Assembly (NCBI GenBank): GCA_963744575.1
Contig: CAVUUF010000010.1
Span: forward strand, 62,001-126,000
Length of the DNA stretch: 64,000 nucleotides
From: Palsa-504 sp963744575
Lineage (GTDB): Bacteria > Actinomycetota > Actinomycetes > Streptosporangiales > Streptosporangiaceae
Direction: 5' to 3'
Positions 17,069 to 25,784 of this stretch are shown here, one piece after another. The notes under the pieces are model-generated. The model was not told the origin of the DNA, did no database searches, and was given only the letters and a program-made list of their open reading frames with translations. Made by a program: the position numbers and the translations under genes. How positions within the stretch are numbered: position 1 is the stretch's first letter; each line of letters starts with the position of its first letter.

Positions 17069-18324
17069 GAGGCGGCCTCGCACGGTTCGACCTCGTCGGT
17101 GGTGAAGTACAGGAACCGGCCGTGCGCGATCCGCAGGTCCTCATCCGGCTGGCCGGCGAGCGACACGGCCAGGTACGGGGTGTCGTCCACGTCGTGCAGG
17201 ACCGCCTGGACCTCGGCGATCCGGCCGACCAGGAACATGTCCTGGGCGTCGGCGCGGCGCGCGCCCGGCCGCAGCCGGACCCGGCTGCCGCGGGCGACCT
17301 GCTGCCCGCCGATGGTCACGGTGTCGGTGTCCGGCGACACCGACGCGTCCGCGTCCGGGTCCCACCACGGCACGGCCGGCTCATCGGTGCCGCCCTGGCG
17401 GGGCGGCCGAATGGTGCCGTGCAGCCGCGCCATGGCCTGCGGGTCCATCGACTCAACCCGGTCCAGCAGCGCGGCGGCCCGCGAGTCGGTGGCCCGGGCC
17501 TCGGCCTTCTCCTCGTCGGACAGCGCGAGCGTGCGCAGCGTGAGGATCTCGTCGATCTCGGTGCCGTCGTAGAGTTCGCCTGGGCTCTGTTCGGCGAGTT
17601 CGGGGTGGTCGTACAGGATGATGGGGGAGAACAGCATGACCCGCCGGCCGCCGTCCGGGCCGGCCAGCACCGGCCAGCCGCCCGCGTTCTGGCATGCGGC
17701 CACGGCCTGCCGGGCCCATTCCGGCGGGTCGGTCATCGAGATGAACTCCCCACCGGAGACGCTGATGATCGTGTGCGCCGCGACCAGCGCCGTCGGGAGG
17801 GCGTCTCCGCGGCGCTGTGGCGGGGTACCCAGCTCCGTTCGGTTCTCCACCCGGACCTGAAGCCGCAGGGCGCGCCACGGGCCTGGGACCTCGATCGCCC
17901 GCACCGTCACCGCGCCGGCCAGCGGCTCCCGGCGCCGCACCACGTCGTCCGCGCAGTCCTCGCCGCCCGCGACGGCGAAGTCCCCGGTCACGCCGTCGCC
18001 GAGCAGCGCGGCGCTGTCCGCGGTGACCTCGACCTCGCGTTCCACGGCCTCGTCCCAGGTCTCGCCGGATCCGGCCGCGGTCCGCCGCTGCACCTGGAGG
18101 AACCGCAGGACGACCCGGACGGCCGGCCGGCCCGCGTGCTCGAGCACGCATTCGGCCTGGGTGAAGCTAGTCTCCGACGGGTCGGCCGCCGCGTACCCGG
18201 GCGCCATGACCACGCCGAACTGCCAGCGGCTGCGGTTCTTCTGCGCCGAGGCGCGGTACGGGTACAGGATGTAACCCTCGTAGAGGACCGCGTCCGCGAT
18301 GCTCCGCACGGCGTCGAGGTTCAC
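17065..18324 (-). CDS. Hydrogenase-operon protein of unknown function (419 aa)
   Basis: Overlaps both neighbours by four bases. The N-terminal half (YEGYILYPYRASAQKNR, WQFGVVMAPGYAAADPS) and the middle HTIISVSGGEFISMTDPPEW are distinctive. The last 100 residues contain a likely SH3-like or hypervariable small barrel (GSRVRLRPGARRADAQDMF). The sequence resembles large hypothetical proteins always found in actinobacterial high-affinity hydrogenase operons, but I cannot name a domain. No cysteine motif for Fe-S binding is visible. An assembly or scaffolding role is inferred from position only. Confidence 0.75.
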   Translation of the reverse strand: MNLDAVRSIADAVLYEGYILYPYRASAQKNRSRWQFGVVMAPGYAAADPSETSFTQAECVLEHAGRPAVRVVLRFLQVQRRTAAGSGETWDEAVEREVEVTADSAALLGDGVTGDFAVAGGEDCADDVVRRREPLAGAVTVRAIEVPGPWRALRLQVRVENRTELGTPPQRRGDALPTALVAAHTIISVSGGEFISMTDPPEWARQAVAACQNAGGWPVLAGPDGGRRVMLFSPIILYDHPELAEQSPGELYDGTEIDEILTLRTLALSDEEKAEARATDSRAAALLDRVESMDPQAMARLHGTIRPPRQGGTDEPAVPWWDPDADASVSPDTDTVTIGGQQVARGSRVRLRPGARRADAQDMFLVGRIAEVQAVLHDVDDTPYLAVSLAGQPDEDLRIAHGRFLYFTTDEVEPCEAAS

Positions 18325-18980
18325 GACGGCGTCGCCCCCCTGGCCTCCGTCGCCCTAGCCTCGCCCAGCAGTGCGTTCAGGGTGGCGTCCCAGGTGGGCA
18401 GCGCGTGCTGTGCCTTGTACCCGGCCAGCGCATCCAGCGTCTCGCGGCTGCAGCGCAGCCACGCGCCGCCGGGGAAGTGCGCGTCGACGAGTTCGCGCCA
18501 GACGGCCACCGGCATCCGGTAGGAGGCCTCGGCGCTCCACGGCACGAGCTCGACCGAGAAGCCCTCCCCGGTGGCGACGAAGACGGTGCCGCTGAACAGC
18601 ATCAGCAACGGGATCGTGCCGTCGTCGAGGCCGTGCAGGTAGCGGGCCGACGCCACCTCCAGGTCATAGGTGCACGGCACCGGGAGCTCGACCTCGGTCA
18701 CCGCGGTGAACGTGGGGACCATCGTGGTCACCGTGGCCAGCTGGATCGGCTTGACCGTCTCGGCCCAGCGCGACGGGTCGCCGAACAGGTCGTGCAGCCG
18801 CTCCGCTTCGGCCGCCGAGTACCGGCGGCGGTGCGGCTCGACGCGGATCTGGCAGCGCAGCGCGATCGCGTGCACCCGCACGCCGGACCGCTCGGTGATG
18901 GTCAGCTGGAACGTCAGGGTCGGCGTCGCGGCGTACCGGTCCGCGCTCGCGCTGGTACAGCCGAAGACCAGGTTGGCCAC
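18321..18980 (-). CDS. Hydrogenase-operon protein, DUF6084-like
   Basis: 219 residues from GTG 18980 (VANLVFGCTSAS), one base after the previous stop; an ATG further upstream would overlap the neighbour by 60 bases. Features: TPTLTFQLTITE, ALRCQIRVEPHRRRYS, PVPCTYDLEVASARYLHGL, and the C-terminal GGAWLRCSRETLDALAGYK. It is predicted to be beta-rich and soluble. Known only as a conserved companion of actinobacterial [NiFe]-hydrogenases; the DUF assignment is from memory. The function is unknown. Confidence 0.75.
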   Translation of the reverse strand: MANLVFGCTSASADRYAATPTLTFQLTITERSGVRVHAIALRCQIRVEPHRRRYSAAEAERLHDLFGDPSRWAETVKPIQLATVTTMVPTFTAVTEVELPVPCTYDLEVASARYLHGLDDGTIPLLMLFSGTVFVATGEGFSVELVPWSAEASYRMPVAVWRELVDAHFPGGAWLRCSRETLDALAGYKAQHALPTWDATLNALLGEARATEARGATPS

Positions 18981-18981
18981 G

Positions 18982-19689
18982 TCAGCGCTCCCGTTCCAGG
19001 GCGACGGCCCGGCGCCGCAGGCCGGCCAGGAACGCCTCAAGCGCCGCGCGGGCCTCCGCGCCGCCGTCGAACCCCTGCCAGTACAGCCGGAGCTCGCCGA
19101 CCAGGGAGTAGCACATGTCGATGGGGATCAGGAAGATCTCATCCCGCTTCACGAAGATGGCCTCGGTGTCCGGCGCCATCTCCCCGAGGAGCGGGTAGGC
19201 GGCGGCGACCCGGTCCCAGGCGGCCAGGTCGAGCTCGCATTCCGTCACTCCGCCCGGGCTCGGGTATCCCGCTACCACCCGGCCCAGCACCGAGTTGAAG
19301 AAGAAGAACGCCATCGTGACCGGGATCTGCAGCTCGCTCCAGTCGGCCTCGGACAGCGGCCGTTCCGGGTCGTGCAGGACCCGCTCGGGCACCGCCCGGT
19401 ACCGGCCGCCGGCCGCCCCCTCGTGGGTGAACAGCAGGTAGCACGCCCGGCAGGCGCAGGCGATCGAGCGCTGGTCCATGTCGACCAGGTGCCCGTGCCG
19501 GTCGTCCAGGACCGCGCGGCACATCTCGCACCGTTCGGTGCCGTCGGCCGCGCTGCTCCCGGGCCGCGGCCCGGCCGCGGCCGGCACCTGCGCACCGCGC
19601 GCCGGGGGGCCGGCCGGCTGCCGGGCGAAACGGCGCAGCCCGGTAACCCCGGCCGGTCCCGGTACGCCCGCTGGACCCTCGGCTATCAC
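18982..19689 (-). CDS. Hydrogenase-operon protein, DUF5947-like, with Cys motifs
   Basis: 235 residues from GTG 19689, overlapping the NifU-like stop as GTGA. An N-terminal Pro/Ala-rich stretch precedes ERCEMCRAVLDDRHGHLVDM and IACACRACYLLF: two pairs of cysteines that look like a zinc or iron site. Then follow RRYRAVPER-like and FFFFNSVLGRVVAGYPSP stretches. The remainder is a mixed domain ending LRLYWQGFDGG. The paired CxxC motifs suggest a rubredoxin-like or zinc-ribbon fold (inference). It is a conserved companion of group 1h-type hydrogenases. Confidence 0.75.
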   Translation of the reverse strand: MIAEGPAGVPGPAGVTGLRRFARQPAGPPARGAQVPAAAGPRPGSSAADGTERCEMCRAVLDDRHGHLVDMDQRSIACACRACYLLFTHEGAAGGRYRAVPERVLHDPERPLSEADWSELQIPVTMAFFFFNSVLGRVVAGYPSPGGVTECELDLAAWDRVAAAYPLLGEMAPDTEAIFVKRDEIFLIPIDMCYSLVGELRLYWQGFDGGAEARAALEAFLAGLRRRAVALERER

Positions 19690-20228
19690 CGGGCCCCCTG
19701 GATCCCCGCGGGACGCCGGGTGATCTGCAGCAGCGGCAGCTCCGCCGGGGGCTCCGCCAGCTCGATGCCGATCCCGGCCGCCTCGGGCGCCGCCGCCGCC
19801 ACGGCCTTCTCGATGAGGTCCCGGACCGTGTCCGCCGAGCATCCGCGCTGCTCCAGCCGCAGCCGCAGGACGCCCTGGTCGTCCAGGCCCAGGTACTCGA
19901 CCTCGCCCGGGTGCGCGCCGAGCTGCGGCAGCACCTCCTCGACCGCGCGCCGGACCCTGGTGCTGGTGTCGAGCGGGTGCAGGTCGTGCACCAGCAGCAG
20001 GCTCTCCACCAGCGGGTCCGCCACCAGCTTGGCCAGCAGCCGCGGCCCGTCCTCGTCCGCGCCGAGGATCGCCGCGATCTGCGCCAGGGCGGCGCCGTAC
20101 AGCCCGACCAGGCAGCCGACCAGTTCCTCCGCGGTGGCCGCGACCCGCGGCCCGGCATCTGATCGCAGCTCGGCGAGCAGCGCCTCGACCCGCTCGCCCG
20201 CCGCCCGCGCGTCATGGCCCTCGGCCAT
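19686..20228 (-). CDS. NifU-like protein
   Basis: 180 residues, starting nine bases after the large-subunit stop. The last 90 residues resemble the Nfu/NifU C-terminal scaffold domain (VEYLGLDDQGVLRLRLEQ, DTVRDLIEKAVAAAAPEA). The usual CxxC is reduced to a single cysteine in RGCSADT, so classical [4Fe-4S] bridging at a homodimer CxxC is not supported. The N-terminal 90 residues are helical (VEALLAELRSDAGPRV, VGLYGAALAQIAAIL). It probably assists cluster insertion into the small subunit, or is a structural subunit. Confidence 0.75.
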   Translation of the reverse strand: MAEGHDARAAGERVEALLAELRSDAGPRVAATAEELVGCLVGLYGAALAQIAAILGADEDGPRLLAKLVADPLVESLLLVHDLHPLDTSTRVRRAVEEVLPQLGAHPGEVEYLGLDDQGVLRLRLEQRGCSADTVRDLIEKAVAAAAPEAAGIGIELAEPPAELPLLQITRRPAGIQGAR

Positions 20229-20237
20229 GTGATCTCC

Positions 20238-22022
20238 TTACATCGCCAGGGTCACGCCCGTCGGGGAGTGCGCGGTCTTGAGGACCTTGCCGCCGCCGAG
20301 GTACATGTGCACGCCGCACGGCAGGCACGGGTCGAAGCTGCGTACCGCGCGCATGATGTCGATGCCCTTGAAGTTGTCCTTCGGGTTCTCCTCGAAGATC
20401 GGCGTGTTCTGCACCGCGTCCTCGTACGGCCCCGGCGTCCCGTAGACGTCCCGTACGCTGCCGTTCCACGGCGTGGGCGGGTACGGGTGGTAGTTCGCGA
20501 TCTTCCCGTCCCTGATCACCATGTGGTGGGACAGCACGCCGCGCACCGCCTCGGTGAAGCCGCAGCTGAACGCCTCCTGGGGCACGTTGAAGGACTCCCA
20601 GGTCTTGGTCCGCCCGGCCCGGATCTCGGCCAGCGCCTGCTCGACGAAGTACAGCGCCACCCCGGCCGAGTAGGCCTGGAAGTAGGTCCGGGCCCGGTCC
20701 CGCTCGATCGCGTTGGACAGCGGCTGGCCCTGCTTGTCCACCGGGATCTTCCACTCGAAGGTGGTTTCCGGCCGGGACATGGTCCGCGGCAGGTTGATCT
20801 TCACGCTGTGCCCGGTGGACTGCACGTAGCCGCAGTCGACCAGGCCGGCCAGCGCGGTCGCCCACAGCCGGGCGATCGGGCCGCCGCCGGTGTCCAGCGG
20901 CAGGAAGTCCTGGCCGTCGAACCAGCGCGGGGACATGGTCCAGCTGTAGGCGTTGTCGAAGTCGCGCTTGGCCGGCCGCGGGATGGTGTGCTGGTTCCAC
21001 GGGTGCCGCCGGTCGACCGGGTTCCCCAGCTCGTCGCGGGTGACGAACATCTCCTTGTCTTCCCAGTCCTCGTAGAACGAGTGACCGAGCAGGATCCGGA
21101 TGCCCAGGTTGATGTCGACCAGGCTGGTCGTGACCAGGTTGCCGTCGACCACGACGCCGGGGGTGACGAACATCTTGCGGCCCCAGTCGGCCATGTTCCG
21201 GTAGGTGAAGTCGCAGTACTCGGGGTTGTTCAGGCTGCCCCAGCAGCCGAGCAGCACCCGCCGCCTGCCGACCTCCTCGTAGCCGGGCAGCGCCTCGTAG
21301 AAGAAGTCGAACAGGTCGTCGTGCATCGGCACGACCCGCTTCATGAACTCCACGTAGCGCATCAGCCGGGTCAGGTAGTCGGTGAACAGCTGCACCGTCG
21401 CGACCGTGCCCACCCCGCCGGGATACAGCGTGGACGGGTGCACGTGCCTGCCCTCCATCAGGCAGAACATCTCCCGGGTGGACCGGCTGACCTGCAGCGC
21501 CTCCCGGTAGAACTCGCCCGCCAGCGGGTTCAGCGAGCGCATGATGTCGCCGATGGTGCGGTAGCCGTGGTCGGCCGCGTGCGGCGCCTCGGTGGCGTTG
21601 GCCTGCTCCAGCACGCCCGGGTTGGTCTCGGCCACCATCTTCTCGCAGAAGTCCACGCCGACCAGGTTCTCCTGGAAGATGTTGTGGTCGAACATGTACT
21701 CCGCGGCCTCGCCCAGGTTGATGATCCACTCGCCGAGGTGCGGCGGGCGGACGCCGTAGGCCATGTTCTGGTTGTAGACCGAGCAGGTGGCGTGGTTGTC
21801 ACCGCAGATCCCGCAGATCCGGCTGGTGATGAAGTGCGCGTCGCGGGGGTCCTTGCCCTTCATGAAGATGCTGTAGCCGCGGAAGATGGAGGAGGTGCTG
21901 TGGCACTCCGCCACCCGCTTGGCCTTGAAGTCGATCTTGGTGTAGATGCCTAGGCTGCCGACGATCCTGGTAATGGGGTCCCAGGTCATCTCGGTGAGTT
22001 CGGTCTCGGCCTCGGTTGTCAT
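20238..22022 (-). CDS. hhyL: [NiFe]-hydrogenase large subunit (group 1h-type)
   Basis: 594 residues. The nickel site motifs are complete: L1 RICGICGDNHATC with Cys70 and Cys73, and L2 DPCLPCGVH with Cys566, Cys569 and His572. A 22-residue tail after His572 should be removed by the protease encoded downstream. It oxidises H2 with the small subunit. Overall length, the DHGYRTIGDIMRS region and the accessory gene set match actinobacterial high-affinity hydrogenases that scavenge atmospheric hydrogen. Gene order (S, L, then accessory genes) and the four-base gap to the small subunit are typical. High affinity itself is inferred from family resemblance, not seen. Confidence 0.93.
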   Translation of the reverse strand: MTTEAETELTEMTWDPITRIVGSLGIYTKIDFKAKRVAECHSTSSIFRGYSIFMKGKDPRDAHFITSRICGICGDNHATCSVYNQNMAYGVRPPHLGEWIINLGEAAEYMFDHNIFQENLVGVDFCEKMVAETNPGVLEQANATEAPHAADHGYRTIGDIMRSLNPLAGEFYREALQVSRSTREMFCLMEGRHVHPSTLYPGGVGTVATVQLFTDYLTRLMRYVEFMKRVVPMHDDLFDFFYEALPGYEEVGRRRVLLGCWGSLNNPEYCDFTYRNMADWGRKMFVTPGVVVDGNLVTTSLVDINLGIRILLGHSFYEDWEDKEMFVTRDELGNPVDRRHPWNQHTIPRPAKRDFDNAYSWTMSPRWFDGQDFLPLDTGGGPIARLWATALAGLVDCGYVQSTGHSVKINLPRTMSRPETTFEWKIPVDKQGQPLSNAIERDRARTYFQAYSAGVALYFVEQALAEIRAGRTKTWESFNVPQEAFSCGFTEAVRGVLSHHMVIRDGKIANYHPYPPTPWNGSVRDVYGTPGPYEDAVQNTPIFEENPKDNFKGIDIMRAVRSFDPCLPCGVHMYLGGGKVLKTAHSPTGVTLAM

Positions 22023-22026
22023 CGTG

Positions 22027-23070
<1,044 letters not shown>

Positions 23071-23435
23071 GGTGGCCACCCCTTCGCTAGGCGGCCCGCG
23101 TCTGCGGGCGCCCTGGTTAAGGTCGTGCGCGAGCGGGGCGCGGAGTGCCGGGAACGCGGCCCGGCCGGGCCGTCGTGCCTCCGTGCCGGGGTCGCGCTGG
23201 TGCATGTGGCCCGGAGCCGGCCGCACGCGGGCGCGGCCGGAGTCGGGCGATGCGGTGCTGCTGGGCCACGCGAGACCATTCTCGTCGTGCCTCAGTAAGT
23301 ACCCGGCGGGCGACGCCGGCCCCCTTACCGCTCATCACATGCTCACAATAAGCCGGCCGATGGCGACGGGGCCATCACCGGTTACACCAGACTATTCCCG
23401 TGCCGGTGAGATCTCAAGACAGATGAGTCGGGCCG
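23071..23435. other. Divergent promoter region of hydrogenase and regulator
   Basis: No gene is supportable. The region between the hydrogenase small subunit and the HTH regulator is relatively AT-rich near 23330-23540. It carries the palindrome annotated at 23436-23451. A hydrogenase promoter must lie here, but I cannot place a start point. Confidence 0.5.
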
Positions 23436-23451
23436 CGGACACATATGTCTA
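23436..23451. promoter_or_regulatory. Palindromic operator candidate, copy 1 (CGGACACATATGTCTA)
   Basis: Core GACA-CATA-TGTC inverted repeat. It matches the 16-mer at 24156-24171 at 13 of 16 positions. The two copies bracket the regulator gene 23557-24138. This copy is 105 bases before the regulator and about 365 bases before the hydrogenase small subunit. Confidence 0.6.
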
Positions 23452-23556
23452 ATGATTCCGGCTCGTCTGGAGAGACGTTTTCCACGTACTCTCATTGTCA
23501 TACCCGGTGACGGCGCACGCCGGCGATTTACCTGATTCGCGACCCGGAGGGCGGCG

Positions 23557-24138
23557 ATGGACAAGCCAGCCGACGTGATCAGCGGCAATATCGAGGTAGT
23601 ACCCGTCGTGGTCCTGTCGCAGACTTTCCCCGCCCGCCCGTCCTCCATTCCGGACGTCCGCGACTTCGTCCGGCGCTGCCTGGCCCAGTCCCCGCTCACC
23701 GAGGAAGACAACCGCGAAGTCGGCGAGACCGTGGCCCACGCCCTGCTCGAGGCGGCGGGCCCGACCGGCGCGATCAACGTCTCCTTCCGCATCTTCCCGG
23801 ACCACGTCGAGGTGGACGTGCTGCGCTCCGGCGCCCAGGTCAGCTCGCCCGCGGGCCTCGACGCGCTGGCCTCACTGCTGAAAACCCAGGCCGAGGACAT
23901 GGAGGCCGCCGCGACCGGCCGGGACGACGCGGGCGCGCGCGACGACGCCGGGGAGACGGCGTTCGCCGACTGGATGGCCGGCGTGCTGCGCCGCGAGGGC
24001 ATGACCATGGAGATGGCCGCCCGCCAGCTCGGGGTCTCGGTCAAGACGGTCAGCCGCTGGGTCGGCGGCGCCACCGAACCGCGGTTGCGGGATCTGCGCC
24101 GGATCCGCGAGCTGTTCGGCGATTTCCCGCTGCCCTGA
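23557..24138 (+). CDS. HTH transcriptional regulator divergent to the hydrogenase operon
   Basis: 193 residues. The N-terminal 100 residues (IPDVRDFVRRCLAQSPLTEE, AINVSFRIFPDHVEVDVL) look like a degenerate histidine-kinase-type ATPase or sensor fold. The C-terminal 60 residues are a clear helix-turn-helix (MTMEMAARQLGVSVKTVSRW, then VGGATEPRLRDLRRIRELF), close to those of group 1h hydrogenase loci. Start ATG 23557 has GGAGGGCGGCG upstream. Its position and the flanking palindromes suggest that it controls both itself and the hydrogenase and/or yceI genes (inference). Phosphorelay residues are not evident. Confidence 0.8.
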   Translation: MDKPADVISGNIEVVPVVVLSQTFPARPSSIPDVRDFVRRCLAQSPLTEEDNREVGETVAHALLEAAGPTGAINVSFRIFPDHVEVDVLRSGAQVSSPAGLDALASLLKTQAEDMEAAATGRDDAGARDDAGETAFADWMAGVLRREGMTMEMAARQLGVSVKTVSRWVGGATEPRLRDLRRIRELFGDFPLP

Positions 24139-24155
24139 CCGGCCCTCGCCGCCGC

Positions 24156-24171
24156 CGGACACATTTGTCCG
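24156..24171. promoter_or_regulatory. Palindromic operator candidate, copy 2 (CGGACACATTTGTCCG)
   Basis: A perfect inverted repeat CGGACA-CATT-TGTCCG. It lies 17 bases after the regulator stop and 86 bases before the YceI start. It is near-identical to copy 1 at 23436. Confidence 0.65.
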
Positions 24172-24257
24172 CAGCGCCCGATGCCGGGGGCCGCGCCGCC
24201 GATCTCACCGGAACCGGCGGTAGACCTGCTCCGGCCCGACCCCGTACGGTTGGGCGC

Positions 24258-24824
24258 GTGACTTCATACACAGGCAGCTTCCGGCTGGGCCCGGGCGCCG
24301 GCCGGGTCGTGCTCAAGACCAGCCGGGCCGGGCTGGCCGCGAAGGCCGGTCACGACCTCACCATCGAGGTCACCCGCTGGTCGGCGCGGGTCGAGATCCC
24401 CGCCGGGGAAGACGGCGGTGCGGCCAAGGCCGCGGTCAGCGCCGACCTTGACCTCGGCTCGCTGGAGGTCCGCGCGGGGACCGGCGGGGTCAAGCCGCTC
24501 ACCGACGGGGACCGCGGCCAGATCAAGAAGCAGATGGAGGGCATCCTCGGCGGTGCCACCGCGACCTTCACCTCCTCGCGCGTCATCCCCGCCGGGGAGG
24601 GTGGCGGCGCCATCGAGGGCACGGTCACCCTGAAGGGGAAGACGCAGCCGGCCCGGCTCCAGGTCACCGCGCCGGGACCGGGACGGTACCGGGGGAGCGC
24701 CACGCTGGCCCAGACCGGGTTCGGGATCAAGCCGTACACCGGCTTCTTCGGCGCGCTCAAGCTGAGCGACCAGGTCGCGGTGGAGTTCGACGTGGACCTC
24801 GGCCAGGCGGACGCGGACGGCTGA
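24258..24824 (+). CDS. YceI family protein
   Basis: 188 residues from GTG 24258. It begins TSYTGSFRLGPGAGRVVLKT and contains AGHDLTIEVTRW, the conserved early motif of the YceI lipocalin-like fold, then GKTQPARLQV and FGIKPYTGFFGALKLSDQV at the C-terminal strand pair. YceI proteins bind isoprenoid or fatty amide molecules such as polyprenyl lipids. There is no signal peptide, as in other actinomycete cytoplasmic YceI proteins. The stop is 12 bases before the next gene, so they are probably co-transcribed. A palindromic operator lies upstream. Confidence 0.88.
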   Translation: MTSYTGSFRLGPGAGRVVLKTSRAGLAAKAGHDLTIEVTRWSARVEIPAGEDGGAAKAAVSADLDLGSLEVRAGTGGVKPLTDGDRGQIKKQMEGILGGATATFTSSRVIPAGEGGGAIEGTVTLKGKTQPARLQVTAPGPGRYRGSATLAQTGFGIKPYTGFFGALKLSDQVAVEFDVDLGQADADG

Positions 24825-24836
24825 CCGGAGTCCCGG

Positions 24837-25133
24837 GTGAAGTTCCTGGTGATCTGGAAGCTCGAGCTGTCGCTGCTGTCCCCCCACGTGGCGGCCGCGG
24901 TCGCGCGGATGCCCGGCTACGCCAAGCCGCTGGAGCAGTCGGGGCGGATCGCGGCCAGGTACCACATCGTGGGCGCGCACGGCGGCGCCTGGCTGTACGA
25001 CGTCGGCTCCAACGAGGAGCTCGAGCGCCTGATCGCGCTGATGCCCATCTACAACTTCGCGCACTACACCGTCTACCCGCTGGCCGACATGCCCGACTGG
25101 GACGAGACCCCGCCCCCCGGCGCGACCGGCTGA
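24837..25133 (+). CDS. Muconolactone isomerase-like small protein
   Basis: 98 residues from GTG 24837. The ferredoxin-like fold of muconolactone delta-isomerase/YCII relatives is suggested by MKFLVIWKLELS at the start and AWLYDVGSNEELERLIALMP then HYTVYPLADM at the end. It follows YceI by 12 bases in what looks like one transcript. No aromatic catabolic genes are nearby, so a dedicated muconolactone step is unlikely. A general small-molecule binding or isomerase role is all that can be said. Confidence 0.75.
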   Translation: MKFLVIWKLELSLLSPHVAAAVARMPGYAKPLEQSGRIAARYHIVGAHGGAWLYDVGSNEELERLIALMPIYNFAHYTVYPLADMPDWDETPPPGATG

Positions 25134-25149
25134 CCGCCCCGGCTTAACG

Positions 25150-25214
25150 GCATCGATGTGGCAGCGATGCTGCCAGGACGACATCATCAAGGTGGCAGCG
25201 ATGTCGTTATCCGG
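25150..25214 (+). repeat. CATCGATG-array element, copy B
   Basis: Contains GCATCGATGT at 25150, GCAGCGATGC at 25161, a degenerate ACATCATCAA at 25181 and GCAGCGATGT at 25195, then GTTATCCGG. Order, spacing and right flank match copy A at 8278-8341. It sits 100 bases before the XRE regulator, so autoregulation is an attractive reading. Confidence 0.6.
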
Positions 25215-25243
25215 CGGAACCGCCACTCCTTGCCCCGGAATCA

Positions 25244-25260
25244 CGGATTGCGTGAATCCG
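25244..25260. promoter_or_regulatory. Inverted repeat upstream of the XRE regulator
   Basis: CGGATT-GCGTG-AATCCG, a perfect six-base-pair inverted repeat 54 bases before the regulator start. A further GGATTCGGCGAAT follows. It may be an operator or simply a hairpin in the 5' leader. Confidence 0.35.
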
Positions 25261-25314
25261 GGATTCGGCGAATACTCAGAAATGCAAATCCCGGAACCCA
25301 GCGGCGGAGGGACC

Positions 25315-25767
25315 GTGGCGGGCTATCAGACGGTGGCGCAGCGGAACCTGACCTGCGCCACTCGCATCAGGGAGCGGCGCAGGGAACTCCGGCTGACCCA
25401 GGCCGAGGTCGTGGACCGGGTCTCCGTCCACGGGTCGCAGCTGTCCAACCAGGCGCTCAGCGCCATCGAGAACGGCCGCCGGCTGGCGGTGGGCCGCCTG
25501 CCCGACCTGGCCCAGGCGCTCGACTGCACGGTCACCTACCTGCTCGGCCTCACCACCGACCCGCGCCGCTGGCAGCCCGACAGCCAGCCAGGTGAGAAAC
25601 CCGGTAACCAGCCCGGCGAACGACCCGGCGTGCCACCGCAACCCCGCCGCCCGGCGGCGTCCGGCCCGGTCCGCGCGTCCCGCCGCAGCTGGATCCTCGG
25701 CCCCGACGTGCCCAGCACCCCGAGAGACATGAGAGACACGAGAGACGCAAGGACCCATCCGTCTTAA
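25315..25767 (+). CDS. XRE-family helix-turn-helix regulator
   Basis: 150 residues from GTG 25315, chosen because GGCGGAGGGACC precedes it; an earlier in-frame Met would place the CATCGATG array inside the gene. Residues about 14-75 form a Cro/C1-type HTH: RIRERRRELRLTQAEVVDRV, NQALSAIENGRRLAVGRLP, LAQALDCTVTYLLGL. The C-terminal 70 residues are Pro/Arg-rich and disordered. It is followed 17 bases later by an ABC importer operon that it may regulate. It could equally bind the array upstream of itself. Confidence 0.85.
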   Translation: MAGYQTVAQRNLTCATRIRERRRELRLTQAEVVDRVSVHGSQLSNQALSAIENGRRLAVGRLPDLAQALDCTVTYLLGLTTDPRRWQPDSQPGEKPGNQPGERPGVPPQPRRPAASGPVRASRRSWILGPDVPSTPRDMRDTRDARTHPS

Positions 25768-25784
25768 CCACCCCCGAGGCCGCG

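Noticed and set aside
20214..21953. 579-codon plus-strand frame opposite the hydrogenase large subunit
   Set aside because: Complementary-strand GC shadow; the large subunit on the minus strand has all catalytic motifs.
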